DNA from: CAZMGB01 sp964565775
GTDB lineage: Bacteria > Chloroflexota > Dehalococcoidia > DSTF01 > JALHUB01
DNA: 64,000 nt
NCBI GenBank assembly: GCA_964565775.1
Contig: CAZMGB010000005.1
Coordinates: forward strand, 112,460 to 176,459
Direction of reading: 5' to 3'
Both the position numbers and the translations under genes were made by a program. Below, in pieces: positions 48,469 through 57,257 of the stretch. The notes below the pieces were generated by a model. It searched no databases, was not told the DNA's origin, and saw nothing but the letters and a program-made list of their open reading frames with translations. Positions within the stretch are counted from its first letter, which is position 1. Every line of letters starts with the position of its first letter.

Positions 48469-48963
48469 ATGAGCGATAGCTGCGAGACGGACGGCGAAGA
48501 GGTACAGGGATCGGGCTCTATCCGGAGCCCGAGCATCTTCGTCTTCTGGCCGCTCTGGGCCATGCCCGTCGTAGTTCTGGGCGGGCTCGTGGCCGCTATC
48601 GCCTACGCGCCGGACACGATCGAGTCCTTCTACGTCGACAAGGCGTTGCCTTTTCTCATCACTACCTGGATCGGCCTGGGGTTCACGTTGACCTGGCGCT
48701 ATATCACTGAACCGATGCGGCAGCAGAACGTGCCGCCGGGCATCGTCGCAGGCGTCGGTGTTCTGTCCGCCCTGGTCTTGCTGTCCATGCTGGGCGGCAT
48801 AAAGCTGTTCTGGGAGGATCCCTGGATGTTCGGGGTCGCCGTGGCGCCAGGCTTCGCCATGGCACGTCCCCTCTTCGAGCGATGGCTTCTCGGTCGCCAG
48901 CGGATGTCTCAGGCAAACGGTGGTCCGAGACCCGACGGCCCAGATTGGAGAGAGCTAGAGTGA
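48469..48963 (+). CDS. Small membrane protein inside the nad operon
   Basis: 164 residues, not recognised. Three hydrophobic segments (about 26-46, 59-76, 90-112) and possibly a fourth short one (120-135) follow a polar N-terminus; the C-terminus is polar and cytosolic or exported. It lies 25 bases after nadA and overlaps the nadB start by four bases, so it is translated with nadB. It could be a transporter-like or accessory membrane component for NAD precursors, but there is no motif to prove it. Confidence 0.6.
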   Translation: MSDSCETDGEEVQGSGSIRSPSIFVFWPLWAMPVVVLGGLVAAIAYAPDTIESFYVDKALPFLITTWIGLGFTLTWRYITEPMRQQNVPPGIVAGVGVLSALVLLSMLGGIKLFWEDPWMFGVAVAPGFAMARPLFERWLLGRQRMSQANGGPRPDGPDWRELE

Positions 48964-50495
48964 ATTCGTACGAGTACATCATCGTTGGCTCCGGTATCGC
49001 AGGGCTCTTCGCCGCCCTGATGGCGCGACAGTACGGCCGCGTCCTCGTCCTCACCAAGGGCCCCATCGACGAGTGCAACACGCGCTATGCCCAGGGCGGC
49101 ATAGCCGCCGCCGTCGGGCCCGGCGACTCACCCGAGTTGCACCTCCAGGACACCCTCGTCGCCGGCGCCGGCCTGGTCGACCCGGAGGCTGCCCGCGTCC
49201 TCGTGACGGAGGCGGCCGACCGCATCGCCGACCTGGTGCGCTTCGGCGTGCCCTTCGACTCCGTCGACGGTGAGGTCGCTCTGGCCCGCGAAGGCGCCCA
49301 CAGCGCCGCCCGCGTCATCCACGCCGGCGGCGACTCCACCGGCGCCCACATCGAGCTCTCCCTCAGCCGCCTTGCCCGGCTATCCAACATCACCGTCCTC
49401 GAACACTGCCTGGCCGAGGAGATCGTGGTCGAGGACGGCGTCGTGCAGAGACTGAACAGCCTCGATTGCCGCACGAGCAGCCGCGAGGAGTTCACGTGTC
49501 GGTTTCTGATTCTGGCGACAGGGGGCTGCGGCCAGCTCTTCAGGGTCAGCACCAACAACCCCGTTGCCACCGGCGACGGCGTCGCGCTCGCCTACCGGGC
49601 AGGCGCCGAGATCACGGACATGGAGTTCATCCAGTTCCACCCGACGGCCCTTCGCATGCCCGGCGTGCCCGTCTTCCTCATCTCAGAGGCGGTCCGCGGC
49701 GAGGGCGGCATCCTGCGAAATGCCGAGGGACGCCGCTTCATGCCCGACTACCACGCCTCGGCGGAGCTGGCGCCCAGAGACATTGTTGCCCGCGCCATCG
49801 TCAGCGAAATGGGGAAGAGCGGCAGCGACCACGTCAACCTCGACATCACGCACCTGCCAGCGGGCAAGGTCAGCTCCCGATTCCCCCAGATCTACCGCTT
49901 CTGCCTCGACCACGGCCTCGACATCACACACGAGCCGATACCCGTCTCGCCCGCCGCTCACTATACGATGGGCGGTGTCCGCACCAACCTGTGGGGCGAG
50001 ACGAACCTGCGCGGCCTCTACGCCTGTGGCGAAGTCGCCTGCACCGGCGTCCATGGTGCGAACCGGCTCGCCAGCAACTCGCTGCTGGAAACTGTGGTCT
50101 TCGCCAAGCGCGTCGTCGAGAGGACCCTTTCGCCGGGCGAAGAGGCGCCCGCGATCACGCCCGACGCCCGCCCATTGAGCGCGCCCGAGCCCGCCGAAGC
50201 GCCTCCACTCGACCGGCCGGCCCTCCAGTCGCTCATGTGGGAGCGGGTGGGCATCGTCCGGGACGGCGACTCGCTTGCGCAGGCGAAGCGTCTTCTCGCC
50301 GCCTGGGACGCCAGTAGCAGGCCGGCTCCCTCCGACCGCGCCTCGCACGAGCTGGCGAACATGCTCACAACGGGGCGACTGTCGGCCGAGGGCGCTCTCA
50401 TACGTGAGGAGAGCCGGGGCGCCCACTATCGCACCGACTTCCCGGAGCCCAGCGACGCCTGGCTCCGCCACATCGTCTTCCGCCGAGATGCCTGA
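48960..50495 (+). CDS. nadB: L-aspartate oxidase
   Basis: 511 residues from a GTG overlapping the previous stop (GGAGAGAG upstream). The FAD-binding dinucleotide fold is YIIVGSGIAGLFAALMARQ. The succinate-dehydrogenase-like blocks follow: TRYAQGGIAAAVGPGDSPELHLQDTL, FIQFHPTALRMPG, EAVRGEGGILRN and the C-terminal YTMGGVRTNLWGETNLRGLYACGEVACTGVHGANRLASNSLLE. It oxidises aspartate to iminoaspartate for NadA, with oxygen or fumarate as acceptor. It overlaps nadC by eight bases. Confidence 0.96.
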   Translation: MNSYEYIIVGSGIAGLFAALMARQYGRVLVLTKGPIDECNTRYAQGGIAAAVGPGDSPELHLQDTLVAGAGLVDPEAARVLVTEAADRIADLVRFGVPFDSVDGEVALAREGAHSAARVIHAGGDSTGAHIELSLSRLARLSNITVLEHCLAEEIVVEDGVVQRLNSLDCRTSSREEFTCRFLILATGGCGQLFRVSTNNPVATGDGVALAYRAGAEITDMEFIQFHPTALRMPGVPVFLISEAVRGEGGILRNAEGRRFMPDYHASAELAPRDIVARAIVSEMGKSGSDHVNLDITHLPAGKVSSRFPQIYRFCLDHGLDITHEPIPVSPAAHYTMGGVRTNLWGETNLRGLYACGEVACTGVHGANRLASNSLLETVVFAKRVVERTLSPGEEAPAITPDARPLSAPEPAEAPPLDRPALQSLMWERVGIVRDGDSLAQAKRLLAAWDASSRPAPSDRASHELANMLTTGRLSAEGALIREESRGAHYRTDFPEPSDAWLRHIVFRRDA

Positions 50496-51435
50496 GAGGA
50501 GGATTCAGCGGCCCGCCGCCGGACTCCGCCGGACTCCAGCCGCTCCCTCTGGGACGCTGCCCTCGACTGGCGACAGCCCACCGCCCAGCCCGGAGGCCGT
50601 TCGGCGGGCGGTAGCGCTGGCCCTGGAGGAAGACGGCGTCTGGCAGGACGTGACCACGACAGCCCTCGTGCCGGGCGACCAGCAGGGAGAGGGCGTCATC
50701 GTCGCGAAGGACGAGGGAGTCATCGCCGGCCTGCCCGTCGCCGAGGCCGTCTTTCGCGCCGTCGACGCTTCGCTGAGCTTCGAGCCGCTGCTGTCCGAGG
50801 GGCAGCGCCTGTCGCCGGTGCAGGAGGTGGCGCGCGTGAAGGGCGCGGCCGGCTCCATCCTGCGGGGAGAGCGGGTTGCCCTCAACTTCCTCCAGCGCCT
50901 CTCCGGCATCGCTACGGCCACGTCGAGGCTGGTGGAGGCGCTGACGGGCCTGCCGGTGCGCCTTCTCGACACCCGCAAGACGACGCCCGGCCTGCGCGCC
51001 CTTGAGAAGTATGCCGTACGCGTCGGCGGCGGCCACAGCCACCGCTTCAACCTCAGGGACGGCATCCTCATCAAGGACAACCACCTGGCCGCCCTGCGAG
51101 CGCGGGGTAAGACCATCGCGGACGCCATCCGAGAGGTGCGGCTCGGTGCTCCCCACACCCTACGCGTCGAGATCGAGGTGACGACGGTGGAGGACGCGCT
51201 GGAGGCGCTGGCGGGCGGCGCCGAGGTGCTGCTCCTCGACAACATGAGCCTCGAGGATATGGCGCGCGTTGCCGCCGTGGCGCAGGGCCGCGCCCTCACG
51301 GAGGCGTCCGGCGGCATCACCCTCAAGAACGTGCGGACCGTCGCCGAGACGGGGGTAGACTTCATCTCAGTAGGGGCCATTACCCACTCGGCCCCCGCCA
51401 TCGATCTGAGCCTCGACCTGCGTATCCCCAACTAG
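50488..51435 (+). CDS. nadC: Nicotinate-nucleotide pyrophosphorylase (quinolinate PRTase)
   Basis: 315 residues from the ATG inside the nadB end; residues 1-30 are a Pro/Arg-rich extension not usual in the family. The QPRTase core shows ALEEDGVWQDVTTTALVP, the helical VALNFLQRLSGIATATSRLV, LLDTRKTTPGLRALEKYAVRVGGG, HRFNLRDGILIKDNHL and the barrel end EASGGITLKNVRTVAETGVDFISVGAITHS. It forms nicotinate mononucleotide from quinolinate and PRPP. Last gene of the operon. NadE is encoded separately near 10 kb. Confidence 0.95.
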   Translation: MPERRIQRPAAGLRRTPAAPSGTLPSTGDSPPPSPEAVRRAVALALEEDGVWQDVTTTALVPGDQQGEGVIVAKDEGVIAGLPVAEAVFRAVDASLSFEPLLSEGQRLSPVQEVARVKGAAGSILRGERVALNFLQRLSGIATATSRLVEALTGLPVRLLDTRKTTPGLRALEKYAVRVGGGHSHRFNLRDGILIKDNHLAALRARGKTIADAIREVRLGAPHTLRVEIEVTTVEDALEALAGGAEVLLLDNMSLEDMARVAAVAQGRALTEASGGITLKNVRTVAETGVDFISVGAITHSAPAIDLSLDLRIPN

Positions 51436-51492
51436 TGCCCAGTTCCAGCTCGATGCGGGGGACTGTGCACCCGCGTGAGCGCGCATGCTGAG

Positions 51493-51549
51493 CCTGCCCG
51501 CCGGCAGGCAGGCCTGTCGAAGCATCCCAGCCCTTCGACAAGCTCAGGG
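51493..51549. repeat. Nested dispersed palindromes downstream of nadC
   Basis: CCTGCCCGCCGGCAGGCAGG (51493-51512) sits inside a split copy of TGAGCCTG/CTGTCGAAGC, and an intact inverse copy CCCTTCGACAAGCTCAGGG follows at 51531-51549. This nesting suggests that one family inserted into the other. Confidence 0.8.
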
Positions 51550-51646
51550 TGCAAGATGCACGTCCATCAAGTTGGAGGGACGCTAGCTCCCGAGGGACTC
51601 GCCCCGGATCGTTGGGTCAGGCGGATAGGGGAATGGGGAGCCTGCC

Positions 51647-52414
51647 TTATGAGTAGACGACAACGCGCGTACCGATGTCGGCGAAGTCCCAGAAGAACTG
51701 GGCGTCGTCGTAGCGCATGCCGACGCAGCCGTGGCTGGAGCGCACGTTGCCGAAGTAGCTCTCCGGCCGCCAGTAGTTGTAGTGGAGCGCTACGCTTGAG
51801 ATGAAGTACTGGGTGAAGTAGACGTTCTCCAGATAGTACCCGTCAGGCGCGTCGGGGGGGATGCCGAGGACGTCCGAACTCATCGTCTCGTTCTCGACGC
51901 GGGCATAGATCCTGAACTCGCCCGTCGGCGTCTCCCAGCCGTCAGCGCCCGTCGTCACCAGGGCCACCCGCACCGGCTGCGAGCCCACGAAGGCGACGGC
52001 CCGCTGCGTCGTCAGGTTCACGGCGATCCAGCGCTCGTTCTCACCGAATTCGATGCCCGGCGGCACGGTAGTCGTGGCCAGCTCTGCCGCACCGATCTCT
52101 TCGGGGCTCGGCGGGGGCGGCAACGCTGCCGCCGCGGCCTCCGCCTCTGCCTGCGCCCGCCTCGCCTCCAGGTCGCGGGTTGCCCGTGCGAGCCCGAGCA
52201 CGTCAGCGCGCAGAACCGCGCCGTTCGCCGCCATCTCGGCTGACGTCAGCGTGTCGGACAGCGCCTGACGCTGGGCAAGGGTGGGAGCGACGCGCGTGAT
52301 GCCCGGCCGGTCGCTTCGCTGGCCCGTCACGGCGCCCTGCGTCCAGGGGAGAGAGAGAACGAGAACGGCGAGGGATATGGGAGGGAGAAGCCGGGAGAGA
52401 AGGAGTTGGAGCAA
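51647..52414 (-). CDS. L,D-transpeptidase (YkuD domain), secreted
   Basis: 255 residues from a TTG start. A signal peptide or membrane anchor (LLSRLLPPISLAVLVLSLPW) precedes a helical spacer of about 100 residues rich in Ala/Glu. The catalytic YkuD domain (about 130-255) begins ERWIAVNLTTQRAVAFVGSQPVRVALVTTG and has the active-site cysteine in SSHGCVGMRYDDAQ. It cross-links peptidoglycan stem peptides 3-3 or attaches proteins, outside the membrane. It is on the same strand as dtd and fmdB. Confidence 0.9.
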   Translation of the reverse strand: MLQLLLSRLLPPISLAVLVLSLPWTQGAVTGQRSDRPGITRVAPTLAQRQALSDTLTSAEMAANGAVLRADVLGLARATRDLEARRAQAEAEAAAAALPPPPSPEEIGAAELATTTVPPGIEFGENERWIAVNLTTQRAVAFVGSQPVRVALVTTGADGWETPTGEFRIYARVENETMSSDVLGIPPDAPDGYYLENVYFTQYFISSVALHYNYWRPESYFGNVRSSHGCVGMRYDDAQFFWDFADIGTRVVVYS

Positions 52415-52528
52415 CTGCGTGGCCCTCAGACTTCAGGTCCGCCGCCGAGACCAGGCACGCTTGCCGATAGTGTATTCCAGCCGAGGCACGCCGTCCAGCC
52501 CGCGACGAGGACGGGACGAACCCTCTCT

Positions 52529-52969
52529 CTAGCCGCTGTCAAGGGTTATGGTGACAGGGCCGTCGTTGTGGATCTCCACCAGCATCTTGGCGCCGAAGCG
52601 GCCGGTCGCTACCCGCACGCCCATCGAGGCGAGCGCCGCCGCGAACGCATCGACTAGCGGCTCCGCCTCCTCCGGCGGCGCCGCGCCCACAAAGCTGGGT
52701 CGGCGCCCCTTGTGGGTATCGGCCAGCAGGGTGAACTGACTCACCACCAGCGCCTCGCCGCCCACATCGAGAATCGAGAGGTTGAAGCGACCTTCAGCAT
52801 CGGGGAAGATGCGCAGCTCGGCCGTCTTCTTCGCCAGTCGGCGTGCGTCTTCGCTGCCGTCGCCCTGCGCGACCCCCAATAGCACGACGAGACCGGGGCC
52901 GATGGAAGCCACCGTCTCCCCTGCCACGGCGACTGACGCCCGCGTGACGCGCTGCAGGACCGCCTTCAA
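52529..52969 (-). CDS. dtd: D-aminoacyl-tRNA deacylase
   Basis: 146 residues, full length. Starts MKAVLQRVTRASVAVAGE. Active-site blocks are VSQFTLLADTHKGRRPSF and the C-terminal Gly-cisPro motif in NDGPVTITLDSG. It removes D-amino acids, and glycine from tRNA-Ala, in the cytosol. It starts nine bases after the fmdB-like gene stop. Confidence 0.95.
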   Translation of the reverse strand: MKAVLQRVTRASVAVAGETVASIGPGLVVLLGVAQGDGSEDARRLAKKTAELRIFPDAEGRFNLSILDVGGEALVVSQFTLLADTHKGRRPSFVGAAPPEEAEPLVDAFAAALASMGVRVATGRFGAKMLVEIHNDGPVTITLDSG

Positions 52970-52978
52970 AGCGCTTGT

Positions 52979-53314
52979 CTAGCTCGAAGCGACGGTTTCG
53001 GAGGGGGCGCCCTCCTCACTGGAAGAGCCGCCCTCGGGGGAAGTGCCGCCGTCGCCCTTAGACGACGGCCCCGCAAGCTGGGCCTTCTCCCCGGAAGGGA
53101 GGGCCTCCGTGCGGGCGCCATCGCCTCCGTAGGACGGCCTGCGGTTGTCGGTGACGTAGAAGCCGCTGCCTTTGAACACGATGGGCGGCGGATGGAGGAC
53201 CCGCCGGGCGCTGCCGCCGCACTGGGGGCATGTTTGAAGCGGGGCGGCCTCGAAGCCCTCCCGCTTCTCATATTGATGTCCACAAGAGGTGCAGCGATAC
53301 TCGTATAGGGGCAA
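52979..53314 (-). CDS. FmdB-family zinc ribbon protein
   Basis: 111 residues from a TTG seven bases after AGGAGG, giving the family start LPLYEYRCTSCGHQYEK; a longer in-frame start lacks a ribosome site. Two CxxC pairs (RCTSCGH and TCPQCGG) form the zinc ribbon. The conserved PPPIVFKGSGFYVTDNR follows, then a low-complexity Gly/Ser/Glu tail. Function of the family is not known. It is transcribed with dtd. Confidence 0.88.
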   Translation of the reverse strand: MPLYEYRCTSCGHQYEKREGFEAAPLQTCPQCGGSARRVLHPPPIVFKGSGFYVTDNRRPSYGGDGARTEALPSGEKAQLAGPSSKGDGGTSPEGGSSSEEGAPSETVASS

Positions 53315-53686
53315 ACCAAAACCTCCTGAGAACGTACCTCTTTCTATCATATCCAGGTTCGCGGCCTTGCATCAAGTGCACCAGCACGCCAAGCCATCGC
53401 TGCATGACCGTGGGCCATCTTTTCGGCGCTCCCGCCCGCATGGGTGCCAGCGAGCGTCAGAGAAGACGCGAGCGCGCAGACTCCTCGGCAATCCTGCGCC
53501 GGACGAGCGCACGAGGGGCGCGAGCCTGCCCTGCCGTTGCCCACCCCTGGGGCCTATGCTATACTGAGTCACCGCTGGGCACAGTGCGCAACGTCCAGGC
53601 TTGCGCGCGTGGCGAGAATGGCCGAGCCATCGGCAGCGCAGCGCCCAGCGACCGACAATGGAGTCGAAGGAGGAGAGGAAAAGCAT
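53315..53686. other. Leader region between fmdB-like gene and rpsB
   Basis: No gene is supported. It holds the rpsB promoter and a leader of about 115 bases. Such leaders often carry an S2-binding site, but no structure is claimed here. Confidence 0.55.
53537..53565 (+). promoter_or_regulatory. Promoter of the rpsB-tsf operon
   Basis: TTGCCC, a 17-base spacer and TATACT, about 120 bases before the rpsB start. Confidence 0.8.
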
Positions 53687-54511
53687 TTGGCGACACCCGT
53701 AACCATGAAGGCGCTCCTGGAGGCGGGGGTGCATTTCGGCCACCAGACCAGGCGCTGGAATCCCCGGATGCGCCAATTCATCTTCACCAAGCGAAACGGC
53801 ATCCACATCATCGACCTCCAGCAGACCGTAGAACGGCTCACGGTCGCGTGTGACTTTGTCCGCAGCACGGTAGCCCGCGGCAGAAAGATCCTTTTCGTAG
53901 GGACGAAGAAGCAGGCCAAGGAGTCCATCGAACTCGAGGCCAAGCGCTGCTCCATGCCCTACGTCAACAACCGCTGGCTGGGGGGCACGCTCACCAACTT
54001 CGCCACCATCCAGGGTCGCATCGACCACCTCGTGCGCCTGGAGGACGCCCGTGAACGAGGCGATTTCGAGCGCTTGCTGAAGAAGGAAGTCCTCAAGATA
54101 AGCAATGAGATCGAGAGGCTGAACCGGCACTTCGGCGGCATCAAGGAGATGACCGAGCTGCCGGGGGCCGTCTTCGTCGTCGACCCCACGTTGGAGCGCA
54201 TCACCGTCGCCGAGGCGAACCGGACGGGCGTGCCCATCGTAGCCATGGTGGATACCAACGGCAACCCCGACGAGATCGACTATCCGATACCTTCGAACGA
54301 TGACGCCATAAGGGCGGTCAAGCTCATGTCGGCGCGCATCGCCGACGCCGCCCTCGAGGGCCTCGCGGAGCGCGAATTGGAAGCCCAGGGCGAGCGTTTG
54401 GAGCCCGTCGGCGTTGGAGTGCTGGACGAGCAGACGTTCTCGGCCTCGCCGGACGAGCCCGCCCCGCCCGAACCGGTGCAAGCCGAGGGCGCACCCGAGC
54501 CCGCGTGCTGA
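53687..54511 (+). CDS. rpsB: 30S ribosomal protein S2
   Basis: 274 residues from a TTG start with GGAGAGG upstream; an ATG six codons later is the alternative. The family core is clear: MKALLEAGVHFGHQTRRWNPRM, KILFVGTKKQAKESIELEA, YVNNRWLGGTLTNFATI and IPSNDDAIRAVKLMSARIADA. The last 45 residues are an acidic, Pro-rich tail. First gene of a long translation, cell-envelope and isoprenoid operon. Confidence 0.97.
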   Translation: MATPVTMKALLEAGVHFGHQTRRWNPRMRQFIFTKRNGIHIIDLQQTVERLTVACDFVRSTVARGRKILFVGTKKQAKESIELEAKRCSMPYVNNRWLGGTLTNFATIQGRIDHLVRLEDARERGDFERLLKKEVLKISNEIERLNRHFGGIKEMTELPGAVFVVDPTLERITVAEANRTGVPIVAMVDTNGNPDEIDYPIPSNDDAIRAVKLMSARIADAALEGLAERELEAQGERLEPVGVGVLDEQTFSASPDEPAPPEPVQAEGAPEPAC

Positions 54512-54537
54512 GTCCTGCCACAGGAGGGGAGTAGTAC

Positions 54538-55050
54538 GTGATCATCGTATCCGCAGCCGACGTCAAGGTGCTGCGAGGACAGACCAGCGCCGGCATCTTG
54601 GAATGCAAGAGAGCGCTGGAGGAGGCCGAAGGCGACATAGCCAGGGCGGTGGAGATCTTGCGAGAGCGCGGCATAGCCCTGGCCGAGACCAGGGCCCACC
54701 GGGTCACGACCCAGGGACTCGTCGAGTGCTATATCCATGCTGGGGGACGCATCGGCGCCATGGTGGAGGTGAACTGCGAGACGGACTTCGTCGCGCGCAC
54801 CGACATCTTCAAGGAGCTGGCCCACGATCTGGCGATGCAGGTGGCGGCGATGGGCCCCATCGCCGTTTCTGAGGAGGACCTGCCCCCTGACGCAGAGGGC
54901 GAGCCCGCGGAGCTCTGCCTCCTTCTCCAAGCCTTTATCAAGGACCCCTCCCGGACCATCCAGCAGGTCATAGCGGAGGCCGTGGCCAAGACCGGCGAGA
55001 ACATCCAGGTACGCCGATTCGCGCGTTTCGAGCTGGGCCGGGAGGAGTAG
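54538..55050 (+). CDS. tsf: Elongation factor Ts, short form
   Basis: 170 residues from a GTG start (AGGAGGGGAG upstream). The N-terminal UBA-type domain (VKVLRGQTSAGILECKRALEEAEGDIARAVEILRERG) precedes the core with VEVNCETDFVARTDIFKELAHDLAMQVAA. It is much shorter than the E. coli protein (about 280) and near the Thermus form, lacking the second core repeat and coiled coil. It exchanges GDP on EF-Tu. Confidence 0.95.
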   Translation: MIIVSAADVKVLRGQTSAGILECKRALEEAEGDIARAVEILRERGIALAETRAHRVTTQGLVECYIHAGGRIGAMVEVNCETDFVARTDIFKELAHDLAMQVAAMGPIAVSEEDLPPDAEGEPAELCLLLQAFIKDPSRTIQQVIAEAVAKTGENIQVRRFARFELGREE

Positions 55051-55055
55051 GAGAG

Positions 55056-55799
55056 ATGGCCGCGGCGGCGTACAAGCGCACCCTCCTCAAGCTGAGCGGC
55101 GAGGCCCTCATGGGCGAGGCGAGCTGGGGCATCGACGCCTACACGCTGGCAGGGATCGCCGGGCAGATCAAGTCGGCGCACGAGAAGGGGACGCAGATGG
55201 CGGTGGTGGTGGGCGGCGGCAACATCTTTCGCGGCACGACGGCCAGCGCGGCCGGCATGGACAGGGCTACCGCCGACTACGCGGGCATGCTTGCGACCAT
55301 CATCAACGCCCTGGCCCTCCAGGACGCCCTCGAGAAAGCCGGCCTCACCGTACGCACCCAGTCAGCCATCGACGTTCGGCAGGTGGCCGAACCGTACATC
55401 CGCCGTCGCGCCATTCGCCACCTGGAGAAGGGACGGGTCGTGATCTTCGCGGCCGGTACGGGCAATCCCTACATGACCACGGACACCGCGGCCGCCCTGC
55501 GCGCCGTCGAGGTCGGAGCCGAAGTGCTCCTCATGGCAAAGAACCGCGTCGACGGCGTGTATGACGCCGACCCCCTCAAGAGCCCAGCCGCTCGCAAGTT
55601 CAACACCCTCAGCTTCATGGAGGCCATCAGCCGCCGCCTGGAGGTGATGGACAGCACCGCCCTCTCCCTGTGCATGGACAACCGCCTGCCGATCATCGTC
55701 TTCGACCTGTTGGCGCCCGACAGCATCGTGCGGGCCATCCAGGGGGAGAAGATAGGCACCCTTGTCGGCGCCGAGGAATCGGTCCTGTCCGCGGTCTAG
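55056..55799 (+). CDS. pyrH: Uridylate kinase
   Basis: 247 residues. Amino-acid-kinase fold: YKRTLLKLSGEALMGE, VVVGGGNIFRGTTAS, YAGMLATIINALALQDALEKAGL, VVIFAAGTGNPYMTTDTAAALRA and KNRVDGVYDADPLKSP. It phosphorylates UMP to UDP and is normally regulated by GTP/UTP. It starts five bases after tsf. Confidence 0.97.
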   Translation: MAAAAYKRTLLKLSGEALMGEASWGIDAYTLAGIAGQIKSAHEKGTQMAVVVGGGNIFRGTTASAAGMDRATADYAGMLATIINALALQDALEKAGLTVRTQSAIDVRQVAEPYIRRRAIRHLEKGRVVIFAAGTGNPYMTTDTAAALRAVEVGAEVLLMAKNRVDGVYDADPLKSPAARKFNTLSFMEAISRRLEVMDSTALSLCMDNRLPIIVFDLLAPDSIVRAIQGEKIGTLVGAEESVLSAV

Positions 55800-55861
55800 C
55801 CGCCAACCTTGCTGTGCCCGGCGCTCGCGAGAGCTTGTTATGCGTGAGGTGAAGGCCTGGC

Positions 55862-56419
55862 ATGATCGATGAATCTCTCGCAGATGCTGAAGAACGCATG
55901 AAGAAGGCTGTCGAGGCACTCAAGCGGGAGCTGGCCGCCATCCGCACCGGTCGCGCACAGCCAAGCCTCGTCGACCACGTGCGCGTGGACTACTACGGGA
56001 CGCCCACGCCCGTAAACCAACTGGCGACGGTATCCGCGCCGGAGGCCCGCCTTCTCACCATCCAGCCCTGGGACCGTCAGACACTGAGGGCCATCGAGAA
56101 GGCGATCCAGAAATCGGACCTGGGCCTCAACCCCACCAATGACGGACAGATCATCCGCCTGGCGATCCCGCAGCTCACCGAGGAGCGGCGAAAGGAGCTG
56201 GTGAAGCTGGTCCACCGCCGGGTCGAGGAGGGGAGGGTGGCGGCCCGCAACGTGCGACGGGATTGTCTAGAGCACCTGCGTCGCCTCGAAAAGGAGAAAG
56301 AGATCTCCGAAGATGATGAAAGGCGGGGTCAGGAGCGTCTCCAGAAGCTAACCGATCAGTACGTCAAGGACATCGATGGCCTCGGCCGCCAGAAGGAAGA
56401 GGAGCTCCTCGAGGCATAG
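55862..56419 (+). CDS. frr: Ribosome recycling factor
   Basis: 185 residues, the exact family length. MIDESLADAEERMKKAVEALKRELAAIRTGRAQPSLVDHVRVDYYGTPTPVNQLA and LTEERRKELVKLVHRRVEEGRVAARNVRRD are diagnostic, and the three-helix bundle is complete. With EF-G it splits post-termination ribosomes. Confidence 0.97.
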   Translation: MIDESLADAEERMKKAVEALKRELAAIRTGRAQPSLVDHVRVDYYGTPTPVNQLATVSAPEARLLTIQPWDRQTLRAIEKAIQKSDLGLNPTNDGQIIRLAIPQLTEERRKELVKLVHRRVEEGRVAARNVRRDCLEHLRRLEKEKEISEDDERRGQERLQKLTDQYVKDIDGLGRQKEEELLEA

Positions 56420-56437
56420 GGGCGCCGCCCCCGGCGC

Positions 56438-57232
56438 ATGGGGGCCGGTTTGACCATGATCGCAGAGCCAGCCACGCCGATCACGCAACAGAAGAGGAAG
56501 ATCGCTCACGTGCCCCGCCACGTCGCCATCATCATGGATGGCAACGGGCGCTGGGCTAAGAGACGTGGGCTTTCCCGCCAGGCAGGCCACCGGGCGGGCA
56601 CCGAGAACATCCGCCGGAACATCGAGTGCTTCGCCGAGCACGACGTGGAGTACCTTACCCTGTTCGCGTTCTCCACGGAGAACTGGGGCCGACCCAGGAA
56701 GGAGGTGGACGCTCTCCTGCGGCTGGTGGGCAGGGTCATCAACCGCGAGCTGCGGGCGCTTCATGAGAACGGCGTCCGCCTCCGCCATTTGGGACGGCTG
56801 GACCCGCTGTCGCGCGGACTGCAGAAGAGGGTGCAGGACGCCATCGAGCTGACGAAGAACAACCAGCGGATGACGGTCAGCATCGCCTTCAACTACGGCG
56901 GCCGTGCCGAGATCTTGGACGCGATTCAACGAATCGTGGCCGATGGCGTGCCGGCGGACAAGATCGACGCCGAACTGCTCGACTCCTACCTTTACACTGC
57001 GGGCCTGCCCGACCCAGATCTGATAATCCGAACCGCCGGCGAGATGCGCCTGAGCAACTTCCTCCTCTGGCAGTCGGCCTACTCCGAATACTATGCAACC
57101 CCCACCCTCTGGCCGGACTTCGACAGCGAGGAGATCGAGCGGGCTCTGATGGCCTACAGCGAGCGCCAGCGCCGCTTCGGCCTCGTCGAGCCCAAGAACT
57201 CGGGCCAGGAGGGCGGCCGGCCCACCCCCTAG
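56438..57232 (+). CDS. uppS: Isoprenyl transferase (undecaprenyl diphosphate synthase)
   Basis: 264 residues (a second ATG six codons in may be the true start). The catalytic Asp is in HVAIIMDGNGRWAKRRGLSRQAGH; LTLFAFSTENWGRPRKEV and DPDLIIRTAGEMRLSNFLLWQSAYSEYYATPTLWPDF are family blocks. It elongates farnesyl diphosphate to the C55 lipid carrier for cell-wall synthesis. It acts with dxr and ispG in the same operon. Confidence 0.96.
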   Translation: MGAGLTMIAEPATPITQQKRKIAHVPRHVAIIMDGNGRWAKRRGLSRQAGHRAGTENIRRNIECFAEHDVEYLTLFAFSTENWGRPRKEVDALLRLVGRVINRELRALHENGVRLRHLGRLDPLSRGLQKRVQDAIELTKNNQRMTVSIAFNYGGRAEILDAIQRIVADGVPADKIDAELLDSYLYTAGLPDPDLIIRTAGEMRLSNFLLWQSAYSEYYATPTLWPDFDSEEIERALMAYSERQRRFGLVEPKNSGQEGGRPTP

Positions 57233-57257
57233 AGAACCAGAGGAACCGAGTCCACGG

